DNA of 64,000 bases from an uncultured Desulfobacter sp. (GTDB lineage: Bacteria; Desulfobacterota; Desulfobacteria; Desulfobacterales; Desulfobacteraceae), in assembly GCF_963677125.1 (NCBI RefSeq), contig NZ_OY781882.1, forward strand, positions 1,558,501-1,622,500, given 5' to 3'. Shown piece by piece: positions 1-9,802 of the stretch (position 1 is its first letter; each line of letters begins with the position of its first letter). A program made the position numbers and the translations under genes. A model generated the notes under the pieces. It was given only the letters and a program-made list of their open reading frames with translations, searched no databases and was not told the DNA's origin.

Positions 1-50
1 CCGTGTTCTGATTGTTTTCATCCGTCTTAATCCTTAAAATATTGCCTGGT

Positions 51-599
51 TTAATTTAAAATGCCGTTAATCTCCTGGAAGGCAAAAGGTGAGGATAAAT
101 TTTTTGCTGCCTGACCTTTTGGATCTGCTTTGGGTTTGTGGCCGGAACCTGTAAAGGAGACAATTTGACCATCTTTAAACGCAATTTGGTAGTTGGGGCG
201 AATACCTTTGCCTGTTGTACCGAAAAGCACTTTTGATTCTAAATCTCCGGCCATATTTTTCAGCACTTTTTCAAGAAAGGTCTTTGACAATTTTGCCACC
301 CGGTCAATATCCCATTCAATATTATTTTTTACCCGGGAGCCCGAACCGGATGATGCTGTCCCCTTGTTTTTTAACTTGGAAATCCTGCTTTCCATGCCCT
401 TGAGCTTCATCGCCAGATTTTTAACCGAACGCTCCTGAATATCCCCTGAAGCCTTGGGCCTCAACTCGTCCAGTTCACCGAATGCCTGGTCAAAGCAAGC
501 CCTTGACTCATCTACCTCCTTTTGTTCTATAAGCTGGTCCATTTGTTCACACAAACGGTTGATAGCCAGTCTTGATTCACGGAATTTAGTGGGTTCCAT
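51..599 (-). CDS. hypothetical helical protein
   Basis: I do not recognise this 182-residue protein. The start is set by a strong ribosome site (AAAGGAGG, 5 bases upstream of ATG at 599); an upstream in-frame ATG at 710 has none. The first ~100 residues are charged and probably alpha-helical (MDQLIEQKEVDESRACFDQA), followed by a Ser/Gly-rich linker and a C-terminal part with a short beta-like stretch (YQIAFKDGQIVSFTG). There is no signal peptide or membrane segment, so it is probably cytoplasmic. It is divergent from the RNase H gene and shares the 600-834 interval with it. Confidence is high that it is a gene, nil as to function. Confidence 0.7.
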   Translation of the reverse strand: MEPTKFRESRLAINRLCEQMDQLIEQKEVDESRACFDQAFGELDELRPKASGDIQERSVKNLAMKLKGMESRISKLKNKGTASSGSGSRVKNNIEWDIDRVAKLSKTFLEKVLKNMAGDLESKVLFGTTGKGIRPNYQIAFKDGQIVSFTGSGHKPKADPKGQAAKNLSSPFAFQEINGILN

Positions 600-834
600 A
601 TTACCTCCTTTATGGTTAATGCAACACTTATAACCGCCTGCTCTTGTCTGCCCCCCTCCCCTTTTTTTTACATTTTTGGGGTTCTGGGCACCGGAAACCG
701 GCGGCAACATGCTGCAATTGATCCGTTATTGTTTCATTACTCTACACCGACTGCATATTTATTTCAAGAAACACCCCAATTTTGATACACAGATGTTTCT
801 TTACATTCCTTTTCTTTGCCCTTATATTCTATCC

Positions 835-1551
835 ATGAAGTTCTACGCAGTGGCCAAGGGCCGAAAAACAGGTATATTCACGTCATGGCCCGAGGCCGAG
901 CGCCAGGTAAAAGGCTTTGCAGGCGCCAGATTCAAAAGTTTTAAAACAAAGCAGGAAGCTTTATCCTTTATTGAGAATCCGTCCTACACAAAGGGTGTGT
1001 CTTCAGCTAAAAATTGTGAGAAGTCCCCAAAAAGTAAAAACGGACAGCACCAGGCGGCCAATTATGAATACCCGGAAAATGCCGTCATGGTATTCACGGA
1101 CGGCGGCGCCATTGGCAATCCGGGTCCAGGTGGGTATGGTGTAGTCTTTGAAACTGGGGAAACATTTTCAGGTGGGTTTAATCTGACCACCAACAATCGC
1201 ATGGAACTTCTGGCAGTTATTGTGGCCCTTGAAGCGCTTGAAGGGGAGAACCGTCCCATCTGCCTGCATTCAGATTCCAGATACGTTGTCAACGGTATTA
1301 CCAAAAACTGGGCAAAGGCATGGAAACGCAGGGGCTGGAAAAAATCCGACGGATCCAGTGCCATGAATCCCGATTTGTGGGATCGTCTTCTGGATCTTTT
1401 GCAAAACCTTGATGTCCGGTTCATCTGGGTAAAAGGCCATGCCGGCAACCCCTTGAACGAAAAATGCGATCACCTTGCCAATTCAACAGCACGTATGCCA
1501 GGCCTGCCGGACGACACAGGGTACCTGAAAAGCCGGATAAACAGTGCATAG
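835..1551 (+). CDS. rnhA: ribonuclease HI with N-terminal viroplasmin-like domain
   Basis: This enzyme cleaves the RNA strand of RNA:DNA hybrids in the cytoplasm. The protein has 238 residues if it starts at the ATG at 835 (MKFYAVAKGRKTGIF). Residues 1-50 match the caulimovirus viroplasmin / RNase H1 hybrid-binding domain. The catalytic RNase H fold follows a low-complexity linker. The four acidic residues of the family are visible: D in FTDGGAIGNPGPGGYG, E in NNRMELLAV, D in HSDSRYVVNG and D in NEKCDHLAN. An in-frame upstream extension to 676 is possible but lacks family similarity. The gene is convergent with the HDOD gene that follows. Confidence 0.93.
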   Translation: MKFYAVAKGRKTGIFTSWPEAERQVKGFAGARFKSFKTKQEALSFIENPSYTKGVSSAKNCEKSPKSKNGQHQAANYEYPENAVMVFTDGGAIGNPGPGGYGVVFETGETFSGGFNLTTNNRMELLAVIVALEALEGENRPICLHSDSRYVVNGITKNWAKAWKRRGWKKSDGSSAMNPDLWDRLLDLLQNLDVRFIWVKGHAGNPLNEKCDHLANSTARMPGLPDDTGYLKSRINSA

Positions 1552-1587
1552 AAAATGATATTGATAGCCCCGGTTGAAAAATTCCAC

Positions 1588-2664
1588 TTAATTAAACAAT
1601 GAACGTATCCAGGAAAAAAAGCCCTTTTTAGATGAACCGCCACCAGTTGTTTTCAGCTTGGGCGGTACTGAATCTTTTTTGTTGTTAATATGTTGGTGCT
1701 GAGGAGTCCTACTTTCAAGCTCCGATACCGTCTCATGTTTTTCGGGTGCAATACCCGTAAAACTTTCAGATTTCTCTTCTAAGGAAGCCTGGATCTCCGT
1801 TACAACCGTTTCCTGAACTTCATTTTTGGACAATGGTAATTCCGATTGCCCGGCAATCCATGTGGATTCAAGAGGTGTGATACTACCATCGCCGGTTTTT
1901 CCAATACCCGACATTGAGGCAACAGCATAAGCGTACTGAAGTGATGCCGCAATACCCCTCTCCTTTTCCGGTGCCAGGTCTGGATTCGGGTGATACTCAA
2001 TACCCGTACAAATCCGGGAAGGGATATGCCAAATCTGCAACACTCTTGAGCCGATATTGGTGTCTGCAGTTCCAAATTCATCCAATTCCACAGCATGGAG
2101 AGGTTTTTTTAACCGTGCCGCGGTTTCAATACATTTTGAAAATTCAAACGGATACAGAATCGCTAAAATCAATTTTCCTATACCATGAAGCAATCCTGCA
2201 ATATAAAGTTCACCCGGATTGACATTCAGGCCCAGGTTTGGATGCCCCAATCGTCTTGCCGCAATGGCGCAGGCCCAAGAAAAAGCCCAATACTCTTGAA
2301 TTTTAAATCCCTCTATTTCTGGAATTTTTGGAAACATACGCTGAAAAAAATAGAGATTCGCAGCATCAATGGTCTCTCGAAGTCCGAGACGGACAATGGC
2401 TGACCGCAAACTGCAAATCTCATCAACGCCCCTAAAATAGCTGGAATTTGCCATTTGAAGAATCAAGGATAAGAGCCCTGGATCCGAATCAATAATCCTT
2501 ACGAAATCATCGATATTTATTTGGTCAATTGGTTTTCTGGCGATGGACATCAGTTTGGGTCCATTGGCCGGCATGGGAGGAATCTTGAATTTAGAATTTA
2601 GAATGTCCAATGCGATGGCATTGGCGATGGTTTTTTCTCCCGATCTTTTCTCATTGCCCGTCAT
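1588..2664 (-). CDS. HDOD-domain signalling protein
   Basis: The 358-residue protein carries an HDOD domain in roughly residues 25-240. Its hallmarks include IPPMPANGPKLMSIARKP, DPGLLSLILQMANSSYF, SLRSAIVRLGL and IAGLLHGIGKLIL. HDOD is an HD-hydrolase relative that usually lacks catalytic metal ligands and acts in signal transduction. The C-terminal ~120 residues are polar and low in complexity, ending with SSKKGFFSWIRSLFN, an amphipathic tail that could contact the membrane. A Shine-Dalgarno AGGAAAG precedes ATG 2664. There is no linked sensor or chemotaxis gene, so its pathway is unknown. Confidence 0.88.
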   Translation of the reverse strand: MTGNEKRSGEKTIANAIALDILNSKFKIPPMPANGPKLMSIARKPIDQINIDDFVRIIDSDPGLLSLILQMANSSYFRGVDEICSLRSAIVRLGLRETIDAANLYFFQRMFPKIPEIEGFKIQEYWAFSWACAIAARRLGHPNLGLNVNPGELYIAGLLHGIGKLILAILYPFEFSKCIETAARLKKPLHAVELDEFGTADTNIGSRVLQIWHIPSRICTGIEYHPNPDLAPEKERGIAASLQYAYAVASMSGIGKTGDGSITPLESTWIAGQSELPLSKNEVQETVVTEIQASLEEKSESFTGIAPEKHETVSELESRTPQHQHINNKKDSVPPKLKTTGGGSSKKGFFSWIRSLFN

Positions 2665-2941
2665 ATTCTTTCCTGTCCACTAAAATTTAATCAAAGAAAA
2701 TATGATCCCAAATAGCAGCCATGGGCTGATCTGGTTTAACGAAGCTCAAACTCACCCCACAACAAGACATGAACCTTAATTTGCAAATTATTGCAACTTT
2801 CGATTAATACAGTTATGAAGCGACATGGTTTGTCATCATGTATATCCACAGAAAAACACAGAAAAGACTCAATTTCAAGAAGTTAAACGTTTCTTTGGTA
2901 ACTTGTGTAAGAAAACATGATTTGAGCAGACATTGTAAAAG

Positions 2942-2965
2942 GCTGCCGGGAATAAACCCGGCAGC
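2942..2965 (-). terminator. Rho-independent terminator of the flavodoxin operon
   Basis: A perfect 9-bp stem (GCTGCCGGG / CCCGGCAGC) with a 6-base loop lies 25 bases past the TPR-gene stop. On the minus strand it is followed by CCTTTTAC. The rest of the 2665-2989 gap shows no gene. Confidence 0.75.
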
Positions 2966-2989
2966 AAGAGAAGAGAGAAGATGCCGCTG

Positions 2990-3340
2990 TCAGGCGGCTG
3001 CGACGTCCAGTGTTAAAAGATACACCAGATTTTTTTGAAGGGTTTTATAAAGAATATTATCGGTACCGTAATGCTCGGTCACAATAGACATTGACTGCTC
3101 ATAGGACAGTAGCGCTTTATCCCATTCTCCGGACATAGTGTACAAATTACCCTGGTTGTTTAAAAGCTTTGCCATAAGGCAATCCTTATTATTCAGCGTA
3201 CCGGTTAAAGCCAGGGCCTGTTTCATGTTTTTAAAGGCCGTATCAAACTTTCCGGCATTTCCGGCTGCCATGGCTGTTCGGTTCATAAAACCAATGTCCT
3301 TGAGCATAGATCGTAAACATTTATTTTGTTTATAAGGCAT
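2990..3340 (-). CDS. tetratricopeptide-repeat protein
   Basis: This small, 116-residue cytoplasmic protein is predicted to be all helical. One TPR unit is clear around residues 60-95 (LLNNQGNLYTMSGEWDKALLSYEQSMSIV), with a degenerate unit before it (AGNAGKFDTAFKNMKQALAL). TPRs mediate protein-protein contacts. The gene overlaps the 3' end of the flavodoxin gene by 11 bases, so the two are probably co-translated and share the terminator at 2942-2965. A functional link with flavodoxin is plausible from coupling alone. Confidence 0.75.
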   Translation of the reverse strand: MPYKQNKCLRSMLKDIGFMNRTAMAAGNAGKFDTAFKNMKQALALTGTLNNKDCLMAKLLNNQGNLYTMSGEWDKALLSYEQSMSIVTEHYGTDNILYKTLQKNLVYLLTLDVAAA

Positions 3341-3773
3341 TTATCACATCCTGTGTCCACTCATTGATTTCTGACTCTTCAGGTTCCCCGTCGATTCTAA
3401 GGGACTCACATACGAGGGTGCCCCCAAGTTTTACCAAGCGCTCCTCAAGGGCATCCACTGCGCCGCAAAAATATTCATAGGATGAATCTCCGCACCCGAA
3501 TACGGCAAATTTCTTACCTGTTAGGTTTAAGTCCCCATTCATATTTTCATAAAAAGGCGCAAAATCTTCCTGGAATTCGATTTCATCTTCTCCCCAGGTG
3601 GAACTGCCAAGCAGGTACAAATCAAACGCCTCGTTAAGGATATCCACACCAACATCAGACACATTGATCCGCTTGGTTGTGTAATCAGCCTTGGACAGAT
3701 CAGTTGAAATGGTATCCGCAACAGATTCGGTATTACCGGTGGTCGATCCGTAAACAATCAGCGCAGTACTCAT
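3330..3773 (-). CDS. flavodoxin
   Basis: This is a short-chain flavodoxin of 147 residues, the size of Desulfovibrio flavodoxin: an FMN-binding low-potential electron carrier that can replace ferredoxin. The FMN phosphate loop is YGSTTGNTESVA (residues 8-19). The isoalloxazine loops are GSSTWGEDEIEFQEDFAPFY (~57-76) and FGCGDSSYEYFCGAVD (~90-105). It is the first gene of a two-gene operon with the TPR gene. Upstream (3774-3830) is AT-rich and presumably holds the promoter. Confidence 0.95.
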   Translation of the reverse strand: MSTALIVYGSTTGNTESVADTISTDLSKADYTTKRINVSDVGVDILNEAFDLYLLGSSTWGEDEIEFQEDFAPFYENMNGDLNLTGKKFAVFGCGDSSYEYFCGAVDALEERLVKLGGTLVCESLRIDGEPEESEINEWTQDVINAL

Positions 3774-4003
3774 AAGCCCTCCTAAATTTATAATTGTTAT
3801 CTTTTGATATTAGGAATGGCTAACAATAGAAACATAAAAAGACCATGTCAAGTACTTTTTTAGGAAAAGATGATTTTTTTATGAATAACTTAATAGAGAA
3901 AGGAAAAATTAAGCTGACCAGCGACCGGTCAGCTCTTAAGAACTCGGAAAAAATAAATTCTACATTTTACAGGCTTTTTTATCCTATTCTTCGTTGTGAC
4001 TTT

Positions 4004-4065
4004 AGGGCACATATTTCCAATATGCGCCCTAAGCCGCGCCTTGAATACGAATAAAAATTCGGCGC
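4004..4065. other. paired hairpins downstream of gpsA
   Basis: Two adjacent inverted repeats lie in the 3774-4102 gap. The first is AGGGCACATATT / AATATGCGCCCT (4004-4030, one mismatch, 3-base loop). The second pairs GCGCC with GGCGC (about 4036-4055). Neither has a clear T-tract. They may form the 3' end of the gpsA transcript. The plus-strand ORF in this gap (3845-4054) has no family features and was not called. Confidence 0.4.
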
Positions 4066-4102
4066 AAAATTTGTATCATTAACTTTTGCCGAGCTCCTAA
4101 AA

Positions 4103-5128
4103 TCAGATCACGCCTGCCAGTTCGTGTTTCAGGGAACGGCCCATCAACCGTTCTACGGTTCTTTTCACAGGGCTGTTCTCAAACAGGACAGAATATACTT
4201 CAGAACAGATAGGCAGATCGACATCAAGTTTTTTTGACATGTTATAAACGGACCGTGTCGTTTTTACACCTTCAGCCACCATGCGCATTTCAGAAATAAT
4301 ATCATCCAGGCACTTGCCCTGCCCGATCTGTTTGCCGACCGTATAATTTCTGCTCAGAAACCCTGTGCAGGTCAACAAAAGATCACCAACCCCGGCCAAC
4401 CCGGAAAGGGTTAAGGGATCTGCACCCAGACGGGTGCCCAAGCGGTTCATTTCCGTCAACCCCCGGGTGATCAAAGCAGCCCTGGGGTTAAGTCCCATAT
4501 TCATTCCATCACAGGCACCTGCCGCAATGGCGATAACATTTTTCATGGCCCCGCCGATCTGGGTACCGACAATATCATGGTTAACGTAGACCCGGAAATT
4601 AGGCCCGGAAAACACCTTCTGAATGAATTCGGCTACCTCATTTTTCACTGCAGCCGCGGCCACTACCGTTGGTACGCCGGCAGCCACTTCCTTGGCAAAG
4701 CTTGGGCCTGACAGCACGCCGAAATTATGGTCGGGCAAAAAATCAATAATTTCGGTCAGAATATCGGTCATGGTCATGTGGGTCTTATTTTCGATCCCCT
4801 TAGAGGCACTGACCAGAACCGTACCCGGGGAGACAAACGGTTTCATCTGTGTGGCCACAGCCCGCATACAATGGGAAGGCACCACCATGAGCACAAGATC
4901 TTTTCCGGACACAGCCTTTTCAAGGTCATTTGTGGGTACAAGCTCCTGGGGCAGATTGAATCCGGGTAAAAAAGTTTTGTTTTCCCGGTGGAGGGTAATT
5001 TCCTCTTTCACCTCGGGTTCAAAAACCCAGTGATCCAAGGTAAACCCCTTATCCGCAAGCATTTTTGCAAGTGCTGTTCCCCAGGCACCTGCTCCGACAA
5101 CGCCGATTTTCGTATTCATGATATCCAT
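4103..5128 (-). CDS. gpsA: glycerol-3-phosphate dehydrogenase [NAD(P)+]
   Basis: The enzyme reduces dihydroxyacetone phosphate to sn-glycerol 3-phosphate for phospholipid synthesis. The Rossmann nucleotide loop is at the N-terminus (IGVVGAGAWGTALAKML). Downstream are the family blocks SASKGIE, LSGPSFAKEV, and the lysine-containing GGAMKNVIAIAAGACDGM, then GLAGVGDLLLTC. The start is uncertain between ATG 5128 (a GGTGGGA element 12 bases upstream) and ATG 5119, which gives the usual family N-terminus MNTKIGVVG; the protein is about 340 residues either way. It lies 112 bases downstream of the batD-E gene in the same direction and could be read from the Bat operon. Confidence 0.95.
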   Translation of the reverse strand: MDIMNTKIGVVGAGAWGTALAKMLADKGFTLDHWVFEPEVKEEITLHRENKTFLPGFNLPQELVPTNDLEKAVSGKDLVLMVVPSHCMRAVATQMKPFVSPGTVLVSASKGIENKTHMTMTDILTEIIDFLPDHNFGVLSGPSFAKEVAAGVPTVVAAAAVKNEVAEFIQKVFSGPNFRVYVNHDIVGTQIGGAMKNVIAIAAGACDGMNMGLNPRAALITRGLTEMNRLGTRLGADPLTLSGLAGVGDLLLTCTGFLSRNYTVGKQIGQGKCLDDIISEMRMVAEGVKTTRSVYNMSKKLDVDLPICSEVYSVLFENSPVKRTVERLMGRSLKHELAGVI

Positions 5129-5240
5129 AGACGATTTTATTCCCACCCATCTCGGCACAAGTTGTCCGGACGGATCATTGATTTGTTAAAATTAAGTGAG
5201 TCCTTATATATTAATTTCCCTATAGATTCAACTTCAGTTT

Positions 5241-7853
5241 CTATATTATTTCTGCATCTTTGCGTGCCACCCACCCCACCTTATCTTTGGCAAAACGAAT
5301 TTTTATGTAATTGACTTTTTTTTTCAGCACCCGTACCTGGGTACCGGCATGCAGATCAAATAAAAGGGTGGCGTTTTCCATGGTTCCGGAACGGATATCA
5401 GCCTGTTCAGCTATAATAACAGCCTTTTCGTTTGAATGAATCCGATTGTATTCAAGACCCGCAGCCAGGGTTGTTCCGGCAAAAACCAGGCAGATAAAAA
5501 TACCGATACCCGAAAAAATCTGTCTGCCCCGAATCTTTTGCGACGTTGCCCAGATAAAAAAACAAAAAGAGAGTGCAATTGAAGCATATTGAAGCCATTT
5601 CAAAGAAACAAGCCCTTGCCAAAAATAAAGAATGTCGGAAAAGGAGAATCCCGCCTCTTTTTTATCTTTCAAAAGGCTTTGGGCATAAGCCAGATTAAAT
5701 TTTAAATCCGGATCTGCCGGTGCAAGCTTTTTTGCCCGCTCATACCAGAGGATGGCCCGGCCTAAATCCTTGGCTTTCAAATATGCATTGCCGGTATTAT
5801 AAAAAAGATCGGGATTGTTCACCTGGGTTTTGGCAATGGATTCAAATTGTACGGCAGCAGCGGCGTAATCTCCGGCTTTATAAGCGCGCACTGCATCCAC
5901 GAGCACCCCGGCTTTGTCCTTTGCCGGGTGAACCTGTTTCGGGACGGCGGTCTCAATAGTAGTTTCGGTATTCTGGATATCTTGAGCAGCCAGGCCTGCC
6001 CCCCTGAACACAAACAGGGATATTCCCACACACACCACGATCGTAAGCGTACGGATCAGGGATGACACCTGGGCAAGACAATGTTGAGCTGTCTTTTCAT
6101 CCATGGTCTTTCCACCGAAACGGGCTGCATCCATGGTGTCCATCAACTGGGTCACCTGATTTACGGTATCCTGGTCCCTGCCACTTTGGGATAGAATCTG
6201 CCGCGCCTCATCTCGGGTCAGGCTTTCTCCCCCCTTATCCCCCCGGGCTAAAACGGCATAGGTAAGCGCCGAAGACAGGCCCGGCAAAAAGCCTGGATCG
6301 TCTGGAGATGTTTTACGTGCCTTTTTCAAAGAAACTAATGCCTTTTCACGGTATTGATCTTTTAACGATTTTTCTCTGGCACCTAAACGCATGGCCGTGC
6401 TTGCCGCCCCAAAACCTAACGCCGGCAGGCAGACCAGAAAGGCAAACCAGGACATGGAAAGGCTGGGGTGTGAATGGATGCCTGCAATATCTTCTTTAAT
6501 ATCCAGAATATCTCTATTTTGAAGCTTTACCTCGGTTTTTTTGATCTTGGGAATGACCGACGCCGGCGTTCCTGCCCCCGTATTTGAGGCAGGCCCCCTA
6601 TCCACAACACTCACTGGACCGCCCGGTTGAACGTCAAGGGTTAAAGGCGTTGTGGTAACGGTCTTATACGTCTTGGAACCTGTATCAAAAAATACCAGGG
6701 AAAGTCCCGGGATAACTGCCTTGCCGGGTACGGAAGGGATTAAAGCCTGCTTAAATACTTTGTACCCTTCAAATCCCAGTTCAGTGACTTGTACATCCTG
6801 GACCGGTGTATCTTCATACACCTTGAATTTGGCCGTATCCAGGTTCAGGGGGGGCATTGCCGCATCCATAACATTTCCAGTCCCTTTGATCATAACCGTC
6901 AATGTAACGGATTCACCCGTTTTTACCGTATTTTTATCCAGTTCAGTTGATATTAAAAATTTCCCCACTAGGCCTGAAAAGGGCTGATTGCCGCTATATT
7001 TTGGTAAAGCAGAGACCTGCAAATCCACGGGATTAGACACCACGCGCACCGGCTTTGCCGAAGTTGTATCAAAAAAGGAATCCCGGAAAAATGAGTCATT
7101 GAACATTGAATTAAAGGGATCGCGTTGCCTGGCCCGCTGCACGGGCACCTGGGCCACGAAAATAGCAGGGGAAATGGTAAACTGTCCGGGCGTGTCCGCC
7201 TGGACCAGATACTTTGCCTCATTCACCATAAAGGCCCGTCCATTGATGGTCCGGGTATATTTGGACCAGTCCGCCACCTGCTTGGCTGTCAGGCCTTTAA
7301 ACTCAGGCGGATCAAAGGAAGCACCCTTTATCCGCTTGGCCGCACACAATTTCAGGGTATATACAGCCTGCTGGCCCGGCACGATGTCATCGTTACTCAG
7401 GGATGCTTCGGCAAAAAAATCGCCTTTATCATCAGTCTGCGCCGAAGATTCCGTCACCAAGATTTTGATTTCCCTGGTTAAAACGGATTCACCTTCCCGG
7501 ATACAGGTGATGGGCGGAATGGTCAACACACCGGATTTTAAAGGAATCAGCATATACCGGTATATCACCTTATGGCTCCATGTGCCGTTGATATAGCTTC
7601 TGCTTGACTGGGTACCGGCCGGATTTACCTGAAATCCGCTTATGGAAGAGATATCCACATCAGCCTCACCGCCATCTACAATCACTTGCAAGGACACAAC
7701 ATCCTGGGGGGTAATACGGGTCTGGTCCACCTGGGCTGTGGCGGTAAAGGCAAAGGCCGTGCAAGGCAAACAAAAAAGCAGTGCTGCAATTGCCCAGCCG
7801 ACCCAATGAAAACGCCTTGGGTTCATCATTGTAAGATTACCAGTCTTTGTCAT
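5241..7853 (-). CDS. BatD-BatE fusion, aerotolerance operon protein
   Basis: This 870-residue envelope protein begins with a signal peptide (hydrophobic AIAALLFCLPCTAFA). A BatD-type oxygen-tolerance region follows: repeated beta-sandwich domains to about residue 440, with DPFNSMFNDSFFRD in the middle. A transmembrane segment lies near residue 475. After a linker comes a second membrane segment, TPR repeats (DLFYNTGNAYLKAKDLGRAI, ~670-730), two more membrane segments and a C-terminal SH3-like domain. The last part corresponds to BatE, normally a separate protein. ATG 7853 has GGAG 9 bases upstream and overlaps the end of the batB-C gene by 17 bases. The Bat role in oxidative/envelope stress is known from Bacteroides and Leptospira; the biochemical function is unsettled. 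Confidence 0.85.
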   Translation of the reverse strand: MTKTGNLTMMNPRRFHWVGWAIAALLFCLPCTAFAFTATAQVDQTRITPQDVVSLQVIVDGGEADVDISSISGFQVNPAGTQSSRSYINGTWSHKVIYRYMLIPLKSGVLTIPPITCIREGESVLTREIKILVTESSAQTDDKGDFFAEASLSNDDIVPGQQAVYTLKLCAAKRIKGASFDPPEFKGLTAKQVADWSKYTRTINGRAFMVNEAKYLVQADTPGQFTISPAIFVAQVPVQRARQRDPFNSMFNDSFFRDSFFDTTSAKPVRVVSNPVDLQVSALPKYSGNQPFSGLVGKFLISTELDKNTVKTGESVTLTVMIKGTGNVMDAAMPPLNLDTAKFKVYEDTPVQDVQVTELGFEGYKVFKQALIPSVPGKAVIPGLSLVFFDTGSKTYKTVTTTPLTLDVQPGGPVSVVDRGPASNTGAGTPASVIPKIKKTEVKLQNRDILDIKEDIAGIHSHPSLSMSWFAFLVCLPALGFGAASTAMRLGAREKSLKDQYREKALVSLKKARKTSPDDPGFLPGLSSALTYAVLARGDKGGESLTRDEARQILSQSGRDQDTVNQVTQLMDTMDAARFGGKTMDEKTAQHCLAQVSSLIRTLTIVVCVGISLFVFRGAGLAAQDIQNTETTIETAVPKQVHPAKDKAGVLVDAVRAYKAGDYAAAAVQFESIAKTQVNNPDLFYNTGNAYLKAKDLGRAILWYERAKKLAPADPDLKFNLAYAQSLLKDKKEAGFSFSDILYFWQGLVSLKWLQYASIALSFCFFIWATSQKIRGRQIFSGIGIFICLVFAGTTLAAGLEYNRIHSNEKAVIIAEQADIRSGTMENATLLFDLHAGTQVRVLKKKVNYIKIRFAKDKVGWVARKDAEII

Positions 7854-9783
7854 TGTTCCGTGCTCCGGTTTGTGGAATCAAGGCCATGCCGGGTTTATCC
7901 TCCAGGCGGTTTAGACGATTTTCAAGCATTTTAGACTGTGCCGGCACAATGTTATCTTGTCCTTTTTCCCCTTGGCCGGCTTTTGCTGCCTGGGCAGGTT
8001 GGGCCTGGGACTTCTCTTCGGGCATATCCTGATGCTGATCCGTTTTGGCCTGGTCCGTTTGGGGCTGATTGGGCTGCAGTACATTTTTTTCAGGGTTATC
8101 TTGCTCTGCTTTATCCCCCTGATTCTTCTGTCCCTGTTTTTGATCCTGTCCCTGGTCTTGTTTTTGAGACTGATCTTTTTGCTCCTGATCCCCCTGATCC
8201 TTATTTGGCTTGACCTTATTTTCTTGGTCCTGATTTTGGTCTTGTTTATTCTGATCTTTCTGATCTTTCTGATCTTGATTTTTTTTATCTTGATTTTGAT
8301 GGTCTTGGTTTTTTTGATCTTGCTGCTGCTGTTTCTGTGCTTCAAGCTTTTTCTTTACAAATTCAAGATTTTCTTTGGCCTGGGCATCATCGGGAAATTC
8401 CTTGAGCAGGTTCTGATAATCCTCAATGGCCTTATCCAAGTGATTTTTACGGTAACGGGTGTTGGCAAGATTATACAGGGCATTGTGTTTAAGTTCCCTG
8501 TCCTTTGCATTCACCGCCTGGGCAAAATTAGATTCCGCCAGGTCATATTCACCGGCAGCATAGGCAGCCGCACCGATATTGTAATAGAGACGCGGGTCAT
8601 CCGGATTTTTAAGCTGGGCATCGATAAAATGTTTTTTTGCCTGCTGGAATTGTTTGTTCTCCCAGGCCTGCATACCCTGTTTCACCGGAGAAGTCCACAA
8701 TCCGGCCCTAGCGATTCCCGGTGACATAAGGCCCATGGCAATGGCCAGACAAATCAAAGAGCGCCCGCCTTTAACACCGCGTTTCCTGCCGGAACCCTGG
8801 GGAAAAAGCAATTCGGTTATCAGCAAAAGAACACAGGGAAGCAAAAACCACTGGAACCGTTTTTCCCAAACCTTTTTGCGGCCCTGGGTCAGCTCTTTTC
8901 GCTCCATGGTGCCCAGAATATCCCCTGAATAGATCTGCTCAAGATCCATATCCCCGGCCACGGACCGTACATATCGTCCCTGGGTCATGGCAGTTATTTT
9001 TTTAAGCATGGTTTCATCCACTTTTGACAAAATAATATTGCCTGAACTATCTTTTTTAAACCCACCACCTTTGGCCGGAATTGGGGCGCCGGCAGGATCC
9101 CCTACCCCAATAGCGAAAATTCGAATTTTCTCTTTTGCAAATTTTTCCACCACCTTGGTCAAAGCAGCTTCATCCCCGGCTGTATCTTCACCATCGGTGA
9201 TGAGAATGATGGCTTTACCTGCAGTGGATTCGGGATCAAAACCGTTGTAACAGGTTTCAAGAGCTGCCGTCAAATCCGTACCTCCCACAGGCAGATAATC
9301 CGGGTTCAGAGCATCCAGGAAAATTCCGAATGCATTATAATCAAGGGTTAACGGGCATTGCAGGACTGCAGCGCCCGAAAAGGCCACAAGTCCTGCCCGG
9401 TCCGAATGCATCAACCGGGTCAGGTCAATAATCTCCCGCTTGGCCCGGGTCAACCGTGTGGGAGAAACATCCTGGGCCAGCATACTGCGTGAACAGTCTA
9501 AAGCGACCATGATATCCACCCCTTTCTGGGTGGTTTTTTCCCAGCGATATCCAGCCAAAGGTCCGGCCAGAGCCACCACGGCAAATCCTGTGGCAAGTAC
9601 GGCCAAAACCGCTTTAGTCCACTTTGGGCCATAGGAGAACCCGGGCAGGATATGATCAAACATGGCGGCTTGCGCATACCGTGCAAGGATCTTTTTATGT
9701 CGGGAAATGCCGTAAACCAGCAATCCTGCCAGGGGGACAAGGCCCCACAAAAAAAACAAAATATTTGGATGATCAAATTTCAT
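7837..9783 (-). CDS. BatB-BatC fusion: vWA domain plus TPR and Q/K/D-rich tail
   Basis: A 648-residue inner-membrane protein. Two N-terminal membrane segments precede a von Willebrand A domain with the MIDAS signature VALDCSRSMLAQD (~residues 92-105), closed by a third membrane segment near residue 310. TPR repeats (RLYYNIGAAAYAAGEYDLAE) occupy about 385-480. A strikingly repetitive Gln/Lys/Asp/Asn-rich stretch fills about 480-600. The second half equals BatC. The vWA domain suggests metal-dependent protein binding in the periplasm, with BatA as a natural partner. The fused arrangement and the long charged repeat are unusual compared with separate batB and batC genes. Confidence 0.88.
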   Translation of the reverse strand: MKFDHPNILFFLWGLVPLAGLLVYGISRHKKILARYAQAAMFDHILPGFSYGPKWTKAVLAVLATGFAVVALAGPLAGYRWEKTTQKGVDIMVALDCSRSMLAQDVSPTRLTRAKREIIDLTRLMHSDRAGLVAFSGAAVLQCPLTLDYNAFGIFLDALNPDYLPVGGTDLTAALETCYNGFDPESTAGKAIILITDGEDTAGDEAALTKVVEKFAKEKIRIFAIGVGDPAGAPIPAKGGGFKKDSSGNIILSKVDETMLKKITAMTQGRYVRSVAGDMDLEQIYSGDILGTMERKELTQGRKKVWEKRFQWFLLPCVLLLITELLFPQGSGRKRGVKGGRSLICLAIAMGLMSPGIARAGLWTSPVKQGMQAWENKQFQQAKKHFIDAQLKNPDDPRLYYNIGAAAYAAGEYDLAESNFAQAVNAKDRELKHNALYNLANTRYRKNHLDKAIEDYQNLLKEFPDDAQAKENLEFVKKKLEAQKQQQQDQKNQDHQNQDKKNQDQKDQKDQNKQDQNQDQENKVKPNKDQGDQEQKDQSQKQDQGQDQKQGQKNQGDKAEQDNPEKNVLQPNQPQTDQAKTDQHQDMPEEKSQAQPAQAAKAGQGEKGQDNIVPAQSKMLENRLNRLEDKPGMALIPQTGARNNDKDW

Positions 9784-9802
9784 ATGTGCACGCCTTTAGT
9801 TT

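Noticed and set aside
3845..4054. 69-codon plus-strand ORF between flavodoxin and gpsA
   Set aside because: Its 3' part runs through the hairpins, it has no ribosome site, and its composition is not protein-like.
7911..8724. Long ORFs on both strands in the batB-C region (8345-7911 minus, 7957-8724 plus)
   Set aside because: They are frame shadows of the Q/K/D-rich repeat, which lacks stop codons in other frames; no start signals or domain content.
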